The notes under the pieces: model-generated
Seen by the model: the letters and a program-made list of their open reading frames with translations, nothing else
What the model was told of the DNA's origin: nothing
Database searches by the model: none
Part shown: positions 18,864 to 30,285 of the stretch, piece after piece
How the letters are laid out: each line of letters opens with the position of its first letter
How positions within the stretch are numbered: position 1 is the stretch's first letter
Assembly: GCA_001642005.1 (NCBI GenBank)
Contig: LWCA01000366.1
Span: 1 to 30,932, forward strand
Length of the DNA stretch: 30,932 nt
Direction: 5' to 3'
Source: Intoshia linei
Taxonomy: Eukaryota > Orthonectida > Rhopaluridae
Program-made: the position numbers and the translations under genes

Positions 18864-20659
18864 GCCTCTACTACTTGATATTTTGAATACATTTAAATAT
18901 AAATTACCTGTTTTTACAATACATAAGTACTGGACTGGTATCATTAGATAAAATAGAAATTACAAGATATAGACTAACTATTTAATAAAAAGGTGGGTTT
19001 GGGTGATCCTCTTCTGCTTCTACCTTTGCTTGTCCCAAAACTGCAAACACAGGAACATGATATAGTAATCGTCAAATTGACCACTAAGTAGGTTCAATAT
19101 ATCAGTCAATTTATTAGTCATACATTAAACGTGTAATTACAACAAAATTTAGTATCCAACTCATATCGCACCGTATTTTCTGGATATTAATTAATATTAA
19201 CTTAATTAATCTAAGAAAAACCTTAAATTTAAATTTAATCTAAATTTAAGCAAACTGGGATGAATAAATCATACATAACCGTTGCTAATTATCAGATATG
19301 AGACCATTCCATCTAACACAATGATATTATCTTATATTCATAATCATTACATACAATCGTTACTTACATTTAATACATTTGGGTATATGTCTAGATTTAA
19401 TCACTCACTCATTCTCAGTGAACATTTGCGGAAGCGATTGAAATATACGCCACCAGTCTTATCTGTCATTATCCAGATCTTTGATGTATATCTTTACTGG
19501 TTTTTGATTGTGTTATATAGTTTTTATCTTTTAAAAATACAGTAGAGTATAGAGTACCTATAGTCCATCGAATTCTACAATTTTACAAAAAAATTAACAC
19601 CCTGCCCTACTCATATTAATATGTGTGTATATATAATATAATAATGTATTAATATAATATTGACAATTATTTTTTAATTTAATAAATTTTTAATTTTGGT
19701 ATTCTAGGATGTAATATCATAAAAAATAAATATTTTCACTCAATGCATGACAAGCATTTAAATTTATATTATATAATTTACACCGTAGCTTCTTTGTCTG
19801 TTGTCAGATGCTACCACATTTAATAATAAAAAATTTCCAAACCAAAACACAATTTATATTTAAGATTTATATTATTTACTTGCTAATATATAATATCTAA
19901 TAATAATATCTAGAAATAAAAAATGATTACTAAAAAAATATATAGTAAAATAAATAACCGTTTTCTACTTGAAATCTTACAAGGTTGTACAATATGCATA
20001 GATTTTACCACCACCCGACTGAGATTTTGAAACATTTTTTTGATTTAAAAAGACTATAATGGGCGTGGATTTCATATATATTTAATTTTAACAGTATACA
20101 CATGGGTGTTGTTTTTACCATTAATTTTTTAAAATACACATATATGTGTATTTTACTATCAATGGTTAAATAATCATATAATTAAGTTTTTCATATCTTC
20201 CAATATTTATCAATAAATTTACAGTATGTAATTTTAAATACTTACCGTATATAACATTATAATAAATATTAACGTTTTAAAATATAATATATTTAAATTA
20301 TATTAAATAGTAGGTAAAATTAAAGTTCGTAAATTTATTTAGATTATGTATTGACATTTTATTAGACCAGTACTAGAGCATAAACTACCTTACTCCGGAA
20401 CTTCTCTTGGGTGGTATAAATAAAATGTTAGTATAATTGGCCTCATTTCTATTTGGAAATTGATAATTAAAAAAATTTATATTTTTCAATATGCTAATTG
20501 TTGCGTCTCTAAATTAAATTTTCAAGTCCCGAACGTTGAGTGGTGGATAAGGGCTATGTAACATTACCGATGATTTGCTAAGATGTTCCTCGTAGTCTGT
20601 ATATGATTTATTGGTCGCTTTTAGTAGCTTTAGATCTTTATGGGTGACATTAAATTTAA
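18864..20659. other. Gene-poor AT-rich stretch
   Basis: The only ORF of note is 19321-19545 (74 codons from an ATG), with a hydrophobic C-terminal run (YLYWFLIVLYSFYLL) but no homology I recognise; it may be chance. Otherwise AT-rich spacer. Confidence 0.45.
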
Positions 20660-21865
20660 AATAACAGCAGGGTTGCCAACTGCGTTATTTTCCCCCTGAG
20701 AATTCGGGTTTTCTAATTCAACTCAGGGCTCAGGGTTAAGTGATATTTCTCAGGTTAAGTTAATTATTTTAATTAAAATCATCAGATCAGACATATTTTA
20801 TTTATATTCTATAATTTTTTTCTCTAAAGTGGTTTCTGTTAAATATGAATACTGTATAATATAAATTTACGCTTATATGAATTTCATGAAAATAAAAGTT
20901 AGATTTGTATAGTATTTATTATGAAATAAAGTTTTTAATATGAATTTGTATTAATTTTCTATCACGTGACTTATAAATTTCAGAAAAGTAACCATTCAAT
21001 ATAAATTTGAATTTAAAGAAAAAAAGATTTTTCGATAAATGATAAAATAAAATTAATTAAACTGTTTGACGAATATTCAAATCGATCTTAAAAATATTTA
21101 GCCACCAAACACTCAATTTCAGTAGGTTTGATAAATAAGTCGTTAAAAAATCCTTAATTGTAATAATTTAAATTTGAATCAGATGAGACAACCTTGCCTA
21201 AGGAAATCTATGAAAATTGAATCAGTAGTTTCAATGTCAACGGACATTAAATATAAGTATAAGTATGAATATATTGAAAAAAATGACGGTGGAAGATGCC
21301 AGTCTTTTGAATTTGAACGATTTTAAGCATCTACTGGTTGTTAATTCTTTTTTAACCAGAGATTCCATTAAATCAAAAAAAAATTGTAGGAAAATCAAAA
21401 TTAGTAAGTGAGTCTAAAAGAAAAGAATGGAAAAAATTATTTTCTGAAACTGTAGAAAAAAATAGAAATGATAACATTTAACTGTGATAAAACCAGATCT
21501 TATAAAAGAAAGATCTTTAAAAAGAAAAAATTGAAAATAGCAACAAAATTATCAACTATTTTCTATTGCAAAAATACATACTTATACATTTGTGTTAATA
21601 TTCACTTGATTCGTAATTCATATTTATATTGTACAACCAACTCTATAATGAATATTCTAAATATCCGGTCCCTTGACATTCATATTGTACAGAAACCACT
21701 GTATTCATTTTGAAATTTGCAATAAAAATTGTGTGTAAACTTTTATTATTTTTTGAAAAAGACACCCAAAGTAAAAGAGGGCCACAAAAAATTTTCACGC
21801 TTCAGCCATGCTTGGCTCAAAACTCAGGGTTAAAAATAATTAATGTTGGCAACCCTGAATAACAG
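20660..21865. mobile_element. hAT-type element with perfect TSD AATAACAG
   Basis: The element spans 20668-21857 (1190 bp). The ends CAGGGTTGCCAAC and GTTGGCAACCCTG are perfect 13-bp inverted repeats. AATAACAG flanks both sides exactly (20660-20667, 21858-21865). The subterminal sequence is rich in CTCAGGGTT at both ends. The interior is AT-rich with short open frames only (for example about 21275-21412), and no transposase signature was recognised, so it is probably a non-autonomous copy. Confidence 0.88.
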
Positions 21866-22144
21866 TCGATTACATTGAAAGTGTTTATATCTCACAGAAA
21901 TAACAGGTTTTAAATTATTATAACAAATCATAACATTAAAGGAGGTAAACGTTTCTATTATACAACTTAACTTGAAATATATTTTGGAACATACAAACTA
22001 TTAAAGCATATATATTTTTTATATCTTGTGTTTACTCAGCATGTAAGATTTTAACCTTATTTTATTTCCTAATCAATTAATATTTGTATAATTATTAATG
22101 TAAATTATTTAGTCAGTAAACTAATGAAAATTGTATAATTAATT

Positions 22145-22447
22145 GATGAGATCCAGGGTCCTCACCCTCGTGGCCGCTGTCATATTTTATTTTTATTATC
22201 AAATGTATTGTAATGCAATGCACATTGTATATTATAAATTATTTTTTATTCAAGTTTAAAATCCACATTTATCTACATCTAAATTTACATCATAAAGTAC
22301 TTTCAAATCACTAGAATATGTCGATAAAACAATGAAATTTTATTATACTGAATGTATAAAACTATCAATATAATAATATAAATGGATAGTAACTAAAAAT
22401 TATGAAATGTGTCTATCCGTCAAAAAGGTGGGATCCCTGGATTAGAT
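22145..22447. mobile_element. Small hAT-like MITE (287 bp)
   Basis: The element is 22153-22439. The ends CCAGGGTCCTCACC and GGTGGGATCCCTG are imperfect inverted repeats, and flanks GATGAGAT and GATTAGAT match at 7 of 8 positions. No coding capacity. Confidence 0.6.
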
Positions 22448-23859
22448 ATAAAAACAATATTTATAAATGTATAGCCATTTTCACATATATGTTAAAATTA
22501 ATAAACAATTTTATGGTTGTAAATGCTATTATAATTTAAAATTCTAGAATGTAACTTTATTTAAAATGTTCATCATTAATAATTATATGTATTTGTACAT
22601 TACACAAATAAAAAAAATAAATGTAGTTGTTAATTTAAACCACATTTTTTAGTTTGAGGCAGTTTTAAATGGAATAAATTATAAACTTTTTTATAAAATG
22701 CTATTTCTTTAACTTTAATATTTCATATTTAATATTATAAACATAATACAAATTTTGATTCATAATTTTTAATACTAAATTATATATATAGAGATGTATA
22801 GATTATATCTCTTAAAATATAATGTGGTTGAGATGATAGTCTGATTCACTTGACAAAAAAAAAATAACTTCACGTGAAAAACATGCTTCATTCTAATATA
22901 CATTTTAATATAATTATTATATAATGATTATTGGAAAAACATTATTATGAGAACGATACGGGATGACAACTGTGGAATAGAATAGAATCAACGCAATATT
23001 AGATGACATCAATAATAGGAATTTCTAATATGTGATGTTTATTAAATAATTATCAAACAATGTTTAATAATTATTAAACATTAAAAAATATAGTCCAAAG
23101 TCAAGTATAAGACCAAAAAATCAAAATTTCACAAATTAATGAGAAAATTACGCTAATTCAAATTATAATTAGTATTTTATAACGTCATAATCGTACAAAA
23201 AATCCAAAAAGTTAGAATTACTATCTTTAAATACAAAAAGTAAAATATTAAGAATAATTAGTGCAGAAAGAGTCATTTTTAAAAAATTTAAAGTACTACC
23301 AAGTAATGTGGTAATTTTGATATTTCTGTAAATCAATGCTTTAAACCAACTAATGTAAACAATAAGTTAAGTTAGAGTCTAACTGTTAGACAAAGGTATG
23401 TTGTATAGAGTTCTACTGTATTTATGAAAAAGTCAAGTGCATTTCATTCATGGACATTGTCCATTGGACAATGTTTTCAGAAATTACAGTGGAATATTTT
23501 TTATTTCTAGTAAATTTTCGTAATTTGTTAATCTGATTTTCAATTTGTTACTACAATATTTTTCCTAACGTTACGGTTTAAATAAACGACTACACTATTG
23601 TAAATTTGATATTTCGGATAACGTACATATTAAAAAATTTTTCTAATTATTTTAAACGTGTAGCAAGTATTATCATAAAATTATGTAAAGTAATTAGCAA
23701 ATAGTGTTACATTTTAATCAAAGAAGCGTTGTCAGATGTCGGGATTTTATCCCAAAGCCTAGACGACCGCTATATTATTATTTCAAAAATCCCACTTTTA
23801 TCCTGGCATTTATAAAATTTAATAAAATAAAATAATATTAAATAAAAAATGCAATCAAA
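22448..23859. other. Gene-poor AT-rich stretch
   Basis: No coding sequence recognised. One tight hairpin at 23454-23474 (ACATTGTCC-att-GGACAATGT). Confidence 0.5.
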
Positions 23860-24270
23860 CCCTTAGGAAAAAATCTCCGTTTTGCAATATTTTTTTAAAA
23901 AATCCGATTTTACCAAACATTATGAGAAAAGTGCATTTAATCTAACCTTAATATAAAAACTCCATTTTACCAACCCTTAAAAGAAAAATTCGATTTTACC
24001 CACCCAAAAAAAGGGAAAAACCCCATTTTTCCAAATCTGAGAAAAATTTCTTATTCCAATTCTTTATTAAAAATTCAATTTACCAACCCAAAAAAGGGGA
24101 AAAAACCCCATTTTTCCAAAAATATTTTTAAAAATTAGATTTTACCAATCCTTAAGTGATAAATCTTATTCCGACCCAAAATAAAAATAAAATTTTACCA
24201 ATCCTTACCTCTTTAGTGAACAATGCTCTTTTATACATATTTATTAGAAAAATCTAATTTTATCAAACCC
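23860..24270. repeat. Degenerate minisatellite of AAATCCGATTTTACCAA type
   Basis: About ten drifting units of roughly 35-45 bp alternate A-rich starts, (C)CCATTTTTCCAA or GATTTTACCAA cores, and CCCTTA or CCCAAAA ends. Two units near 24000 and 24085 share AACCCCATTTTTCCAAA. Same family, inverted, at 7143-7340. Confidence 0.65.
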
Positions 24271-24532
24271 TTGCAGTGTTGCCGAACATACCGTGCCGTG
24301 TCTCTTTCGGGTAGAGCGTATATAAATTTTTCTAAAATGAGTGTCTCATTTTTCAAAATTGAACATTAAAAAAGTTATATTCTTAAATATCATAATGTGT
24401 TTAAATTTAAAATGCTAAGTCATGAGAACAACATTAACTCAATTTAGTGAATCTCTCTTTTGTTAAAAATTCCAAAAAAATGTGTTGGTAACGGTTATCA
24501 GTGCACTGCTTTGGCTGGATCAATGTTGATGT
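24271..24532. other. Spacer with a solitary hAT-like terminus
   Basis: CAGTGTTGCCGAACA at 24274 looks like a hAT terminus, but no convincing partner was found. The rest is AT-rich spacer. Confidence 0.35.
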
Positions 24533-25010
24533 ATGGAGCGCAGTAGCGGAACTAGGTGGGTACAGGGGGCTTACACCCCCTGGTGCGACAAATGTGATCC
24601 TAAAATATTTTAATTTGTGTATTAACATTATGAAAAATTAAAAAATATTCTAGGATCCATCATCCTACTTTTTATGTATATGATGATCATTAATCTATGT
24701 ATTATTTTTTATGCTACAATCATAGTAACATTAAATAATTTAAATTAAGTCAAATTATCGGACTTAAAGTTGTTTATAATCAAAAGAGAACTTGCCGAAA
24801 ATGTCAATTTTGATGCAGTTAACAACTCAACAGTTGAAGGTTCAATAGTGAAAAATTTAATAGAATGAAAACTAAAAAAAATATAAATTATTATAATATA
24901 TAGAAATATTAAATAAAAATTCTAATTTAAATACATTATATGCGTTTGACCCCTAATAGTTATATCGTTCTTCTCTGTCTGAAAAGCTTAGATCCGCCAC
25001 TAATGGATCC
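24533..25010. mobile_element. hAT-type element, 462 bp
   Basis: The element is 24541-25002. The left end CAGTAGCGGAACTAGG and the reverse complement of the right end (TTAGTGGCGGATCTAAG) agree over AGTRGCGGAWCTA. Flanks ATGGAGCG and ATGGATCC match at 6 of 8 positions. A palindromic AGGGGGCTTACACCCCCT lies just inside the left end. Confidence 0.65.
24761..24868 (+). pseudogene. ZMYM-type hAT transposase C-terminal scrap
   Basis: The 35-codon frame ends ...LFIIKRELAENVNFDAVNN, closely following the 'LSIERELAEKI(N/D)(Y/F)D..I' ending typical of ZMYM1-like hAT transposases, which is where the dimerisation region stops. It lies inside the 462-bp element and identifies that element's parent family. 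Only the last segment survives. Confidence 0.6.
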
Positions 25011-25194
25011 TACTGCCTGCAACGCTGTTATGCCTTTGTTTAATCTTTCCATCAATTGATTATTATCAAATATGACTATTTTATTATTATACATTATTGT
25101 GTACTGTAATTTTAAAACATTACTAATTATTTTATTATAGTTAGTAAAATGCCAATTTAAAGTTAAAATAGTATATATACATGATATATATAAT

Positions 25195-26444
25195 ATATAC
25201 AGTAGGGTGTCCACTTTTAACACTTTTGGTTGAATTAGAAAAATTATATTTTACTGAAAATTGGAAATGTAATTTAAAACATAAATATACAAGACAACAC
25301 TCCAAAGTCTGTAATTTATTCCACCTGAAAATTTTTAAACCTTTTTAAAAAACTAACTTTATTTAAATTAATGAATTAAAATTATTTAATTTAGAAGACA
25401 GTTTTAACTCCAATTTTTCATTTGTTCTAATTGTTGATCTTATAATTTCCATTTGGACAAGAGCTCGTTCCGATATTTTGTTGGTATAAATTACCTTCAT
25501 GGGTTTTAACTTTACATTCCAATGTCGTTTTAGACATTGACTTGCGGTAACATATTTTTTTCATTTAAATAGTTCGAAAGTTCATCCCAATCGGCAACTT
25601 CGGAATATCTAATATTAGTTTTATGATAATTTTTGATATATAAAATAATATTAATAATTACCTACAATTGCATAAGCATTTTACTTAATATTAACAAATA
25701 AAATCACATGCCTCGACCATCTTAGCGTCTCTTATTCCTAAGAGATATGCTTTAATAGCGTAAATTGCCTTTGTGTTCCATCTTGCATTGGATATAGGTC
25801 CTGGATATTTGAATAATATTTTTGGATTTTTTTTCAGATCGTTTAGTTAAGTAAGCATTGGTGAGATTATATAACTTGAAATAATCATTTCTCTATATAC
25901 CTTCAATATTAATGATATTTTTAATGTTTGTTGTTTCAACATAGTTATCTTTAAGGTTTTCAAAATTTGTTTGAACAAATGCAACAAATAGGAAGTTTAT
26001 ATTTGGACCTTCTGTATCATTTTAAATATACATTTAAGAGTATATTTGATAATTAGACCCAAAACGTGAAAGCGGCAGCTTGATATGACTATAACCACTC
26101 TACCAGTTCAACATCACAAGTGAGTTATATCAAAAGTATATATTCGAATTTCGATTAGTACAATAGTTATATATTACAACAATACTAATAAAGAGTAATA
26201 CATTATTAACATTATAGCACATTAAGATTTAGATTAATAATATATTATTATTAATAATAAATAGTGTAATAAAGTATAGTTCACATTTTTGAAAATAAAA
26301 ATATCATAAATGTTTTTAATTTCAGGCGGAATTAATTTCAATTAAATGAATTAATTTTCACATATTCGTGATTAGTGCATAAAAACACACATATATGCAA
26401 ATATACTTTTCGATCTTTAAAAAAGTAAACACCCTAATATACAG
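25195..26444. mobile_element. Family X DNA transposon, copy 2, with perfect TSD ATATACAG
   Basis: The element spans 25203-26436 (1234 bp). The left end TAGGGTGTCCACTTTTAA and the reverse complement of the right end TTAGGGTGTTTACTTTTTTA form a TIR. ATATACAG is repeated exactly at 25195-25202 and 26437-26444. An 8-bp duplication suits hAT, P, Merlin or related cut-and-paste groups. It carries the broken minus-strand gene described separately, and its left 170 bp align with the end of copy 1 at 7830-7989. Confidence 0.85.
25395..26024 (-). pseudogene. Family X transposon protein, multi-exon remnant
   Basis: Read on the minus strand, three protein-like blocks occur in order. Block 1 (about 26024-25901) contains NFLFVAFVQTNFENLKDNYV and ends at a GTATAT donor. 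Block 2 (about 25849-25697) contains FKYPGPISNARWNTKAIYAI followed by KAYLLGI. Block 3 (about 25620-25395) contains SEVADWDELSNYL and, after a frameshift, SERALVQMEI, matching 768-1010. Block 2 resembles the 'F.APG..H.ARWMAKAIY..K.YLF' core of a large insect protein family often annotated as uncharacterised; this is from memory. The frameshift and missing N terminus make the gene inactive. The TIR and TSD around it tie that protein type to a cut-and-paste transposon. Confidence 0.6.
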
Positions 26445-28682
26445 ATATATGTTTAATATACAATTTGTGATGCCCATTATGCCTCAATAATTAGGGATCA
26501 CATTATTTTCAAAATTCTTTTTTTAGTATAACATATATGTTATTTTAGTTGGTATCAATTAAATTAATATGTCAAAATAACTTTTCTATAATTAAAAAAT
26601 TTATACAAAAATACATTAGGAAGTAAAGATTAATTAAAAAATTCTTAAAATTAATATATGGTCCAATTAATGGACATATATATTTTGATAATAAATAATG
26701 TAATATTTAAAATTCATAGAAAGTAATTTAATATATTCTTAAAGCTTTTATTGTAAATAGTATCTAAATATTTGATGTTAACCTTATTGACTAATAGCTG
26801 GTAACTTGATCATTACGATAATTATTAATACGTTTATTATTAAAAATAATATTGATATTTTAATATTTATAGGACGTATACATTTATAATTAAAAAATTG
26901 AATTAATATTAACACGTATATAAGTATATGTATATAATGCATAATATACATCTATATATTTTTATGTATGATAATGATATGATATATTAGATTGTAATTT
27001 ATTTTTCAGATTTTTTTACTACTTATAAACTTACTTATATTATTTATAATATTATAATATAATTATATTGTAGCTGGAAGTAAAACTTTTTAGATTTGAT
27101 ATCAATTATGAGCCGATCTGTCTTTATTTATTCAATTTTTAAAATGTTATTTTAATTGTATTGTTAGGTTCGGAATGTAAATTATATACTTTACATATTA
27201 AATATTTTAGTTATTAATATCATTAATATTTCTTTTGTAATTTTACTATGTTTTATTAATTTTTAATAAATTTTGATATTTAGACTAGACCAAAGTTTAC
27301 TTATTTATGCTAAAAAATTTTATTAATAAATATATTATTATTAGAGTTACGTACATTTGTTTCTATTTTTTATTAAGGTTGTCAATTGATATAACATTAT
27401 ACGAGCGATAATATGCATATATTCATATAGATATAGATATATATAGGATATAAATATATATATGTTACAGGCAATTTGAAAATTGCCTGGTTTGCGAAAT
27501 TGCACGGGTAACGGCCCTGCACCCGACCTATATCCACTACTGGTCTGAACATTTTGTCGTGCACTGTAAATAAATAAAAAGTTAGTTAGAATTACACAAC
27601 GTTTGTCAATATTTACAGTTTCATAAACATTTTTTTCATTTCTTAATACTACCAATAGGCATATTCAATTTTATAGGTGATAATTATAAATGTATATTTT
27701 AGTTATATATTTCTACAAACTGTTGTTGTTGTATGAAATGTGTAAAAATATCTTGATGCCCCAAATATAAAAATACTCATTGGTAAAATAGTACTTTTAA
27801 GATAATTTATTTCCATTTTTTTCTAATTTCCAATTTTTTTAACCATATGCATTGATGGAAGCTATGATATCATGCCTACGTGTTGTATGTTAAATTTTTG
27901 AGGATCTATCGCGCATACTCGTGCACTGGATAATATCAATAAATTATGATATCGCAAAAGTCTGTGCGATATATAATATCGATGAATTTGAAATCATAAA
28001 AGCCTGTGGTGACTAAATCTCATTTCGAAATAACGAATATTCCTCAATAAGTTAACATTTAAAATTTGTTAGCATTTCTATATTTTCCAGCTACTATATA
28101 TAAATTATATAACACATATATGGATAATAATCTCTACATTTGTACAAAAAATTTTTTTAGTATATGGAACATACATTTTTATATGTTTAATATGTCTCAT
28201 TGAGAAATGGTCAAAAATTGAATAACCTATTGAAACTATGACGCATTTATTTATGAAATTAGTTTTTAGACTTTGAAATTACACGATTCACATAGCAGTA
28301 CCAGAAAAGGCTCCACAGAGCAGTTCTATAACAAAGACTATAATAACATAAATGTCAAAGTGTATTTGAATCAAACATTATTTTGTTTCTTTTTTTTACA
28401 TAAAATTTAACAAAAGCTAATAATTAAAAAAGGTAAAAATCAAAAATTTATTATGTTGAAATAAAAATAAACTAGCTACAGATAAAAAAACAAATAAAAA
28501 GGTGGTATAATTATTCAAATTGAATATTTGACACACATACGCGCTTTTTATTATGCATTTATTATGTAAACGCTATAAACCTTCATATACAAATATTTAT
28601 TTTACAAGTTTAAACAACACATTGCATCATAGTAATTTGAACATGTTTAGCATAGAGCTACTAAATCACCTAACTAAACTTG
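26445..28682. other. Gene-poor AT-rich stretch
   Basis: No convincing gene. The only compositional break is a GC-richer island at about 27463-27550 (GGGTAACGGCCCTGCACCCG), which may be an old transposon end and begins with a 22-bp palindrome. Confidence 0.5.
27468..27489. repeat. 22-bp near-perfect palindrome
   Basis: CAGGCAATTT-ga-AAATTGCCTG: a perfect 10-bp stem with a 2-bp centre, at the edge of the GC-richer island. Confidence 0.85.
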
Positions 28683-28713
28683 CGGCCCGCCACGTATTCT
28701 AGTTTGACATGCT
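28683..28713. mobile_element. Old hAT terminal relic
   Basis: CGGCCCGCCACGTATTCTAG followed by TTTGACATGCTG follows the GGCC...AGTTTGACACCCCTG pattern of a common hAT end, with several substitutions. Same family as 12060-12136. Confidence 0.4.
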
Positions 28714-28906
28714 GATTGGTTTTCACCACTTCTTTCAATACTATCATAGGGTTCCACAGCGAAAAAGGGTTGATAATGTCTGTTTACATGGTAAAATGCA
28801 TCAAAAAAATGAAATTCAAAAAAAATTTTTAAGAAGCGTTAAAAATGCTCATAAAAAACCACAATTGTCCTATATTTTTAAATTTAAACCCGTTCTAGAA
28901 TTATAA
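28709..28906 (+). CDS. Unrecognised 65-aa ORF, doubtful
   Basis: An ATG-initiated basic ORF (GFHHFFQYYHRVPQRKR, then VCLHGKMHQKNEIQKKF) overlaps the tip of the hAT relic. The N-terminal half is more protein-like than random AT-rich sequence, and a TTCCACAG acceptor-like site lies inside it. No family recognised; it could be an exon scrap or chance. Confidence 0.2.
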   Translation: MLIGFHHFFQYYHRVPQRKRVDNVCLHGKMHQKNEIQKKFLRSVKNAHKKPQLSYIFKFKPVLEL

Positions 28907-28959
28907 AAAATATACATTCAAATAAAAAGTTTTAAATTCATTAATATTATGATAATTTG

Positions 28960-29340
28960 CAATTTTAAATTATAATATCTTCACGGTCAAAAACCCAGAT
29001 TACTCTTTTTTTAAAAATGAAAACATTTTTAGAATTTTAAAAAGAATTACAGATAATAGCTATATCCAGTTAACACACACAAAAAATGTCAATATGATAA
29101 AGTAACGCCTTCATTATCAACAATTTAAAATAATTAACGGTCCATAATCAAAAAAAATATAGATTATTCTGATAGAGCTCATTCCAGTTAATATAATTAC
29201 AAAATTTCAAACCCAGAAATCTACCCAGCATTTCCGGTGAAAAATAATTTTTAATATATTTTCAACCGTTATTTTTCAAATATTTGCATTTAAATAAAAA
29301 TTGAAAATGACATAATAGGTTTTTATAATTTTATTTATTC
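28960..29340 (-). repeat. Family Y repeat, copy C
   Basis: The reverse complement aligns with 8870-9230: shared blocks include AAAAATTATTTTTCACCGG, AATGAAGGCGT, GTGTTAAC..GGATA and GGTTTTTGACC.TGAAGATAT. Confidence 0.7.
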
Positions 29341-29619
29341 TGGAATTTATTCTTTTTATGAAAATTTTTAGGATTGGACTGTTTTTACTTCATTTTTAAT
29401 ATTATACACACATTCTGTTTAATAAATTAAAAATATGGGATAACAATTGTTAATAAAATTCTTTACGCAAATGTTAACAAACAAAAAATTAAGATGGAAT
29501 AATTCCCTTGAAAGTAAAAAGTAATGTGATATGATGGTTCCACCTGAAAAAAATTTGGGAATCACTCCTTTAAAGGATTTGTAATAGTGAATAGTAGGAT
29601 TTTTAAGTTAAATTTTAAC

Positions 29620-29718
29620 GTGAATTTATTTTTTTGATAGAATAAAAATGTGCCCTCGGCAGAGCTAGGTCCTGTTTGTACTTAGTACATGACAGTCAAC
29701 CAAGTTTTATATAAAATC
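29620..29718 (+). promoter_or_regulatory. Duplicated promoter-like module, copy 2
   Basis: Aligns ungapped with 5329-5401: GTGAATTTATTTTTTTG, then GTGCCCTCGGCAGAGCTAGG (from 29650), then TGTTTGTAC.TAGTACA. TATATAAAA follows about 60 bp after the GC-rich block begins. It lies about 190 bp before the ATG at 29908, in the right orientation to act as that gene's promoter. Confidence 0.45.
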
Positions 29719-29907
29719 GCATACATCAAAATAAATTCAACCTGTATAAATAGTGCAATATTACGTATGAATTTATCAACGCTAACATTTAATAATTTTT
29801 AAAAAAATTGACACGATATTTACATTTATATTTGTTTATAAACCATTGTTTACTTTAAAATAATATTCATTTTAGAAATTTGTAGTTAACTGTTGTAACA
29901 CTTGAAA

Positions 29908-30285
29908 ATGATCAAATTTTTATTCTATAGTCTTATTGTCATTAATATATATGGTCAAGTTAGATGCCAATGTAATATTATGAAGTTGTATAATAAAAAT
30001 GAATGTATAGTGTGTTTACCAGACTTATCAATAGCCAGTTGTCAGATGACAGTTATAACATTTACGACACTTAGTATATATGTTGTAATATATATTGTAA
30101 TATTCAACGTATATTATATTTATGACATACTATATTTCCCAGTTAAATGCAACGTGAAATTTGATATCGAAAAGGATACCGTTTGGATAGGTTTTGAGAT
30201 GTTGAACGGGAAAAATTACACAATTATTCAAAATGAAGATTTCAAAAATGCAAAAATGATGATTATGTCAAAATCAATGACATAA
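29908..30285 (+). CDS. Orphan Cys-containing secretory/membrane protein (125 aa)
   Basis: The ATG at 29908 is followed by a hydrophobic signal sequence (about residues 2-18, IKFLFYSLIVINIYG). A short lumenal segment follows with Cys at about 22, 24, 34, 37 and 46 (RCQCN, ECIVC, SC). A long membrane span then covers about 50-77 (VITFTTLSIYVVIYIVIFNV and on). The last 50 residues are polar, with one more Cys and a NYT sequon-like site. This predicts a single-pass type I membrane protein with a mini Cys-rich ectodomain. I do not recognise it. A CATTTTAG acceptor-like site in the leader suggests a possible 5' UTR intron. The duplicated TATA-containing module upstream may drive it. Its ORF length and composition make chance unlikely in DNA this AT-rich. 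Confidence 0.6.
   Translation: MIKFLFYSLIVINIYGQVRCQCNIMKLYNKNECIVCLPDLSIASCQMTVITFTTLSIYVVIYIVIFNVYYIYDILYFPVKCNVKFDIEKDTVWIGFEMLNGKNYTIIQNEDFKNAKMMIMSKSMT

Noticed and set aside
21468-21713. 81-codon ORF inside the 1190-bp hAT element
   Set aside because: Lys/Ile-rich, no transposase motif; not called as a gene.
24274-25027. Possible hAT pairing CAGTGTTGCCG (24274) with CTGCAACGCTG (25017)
   Set aside because: Flanks AACCCTTG and TTATGCCT do not match as target duplications, and the right half overlaps another element.
24434-25223. Minus-strand ORFs of 64 and 87 codons
   Set aside because: They span transposon borders of the 462-bp hAT element and family X, so they cannot be single genes.
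27347-27655. 102-codon minus-strand ORF
   Set aside because: It runs through the palindrome and AT microsatellite-like sequence; it has an NLS-free, tyrosine/isoleucine-rich tail and no recognisable domain.
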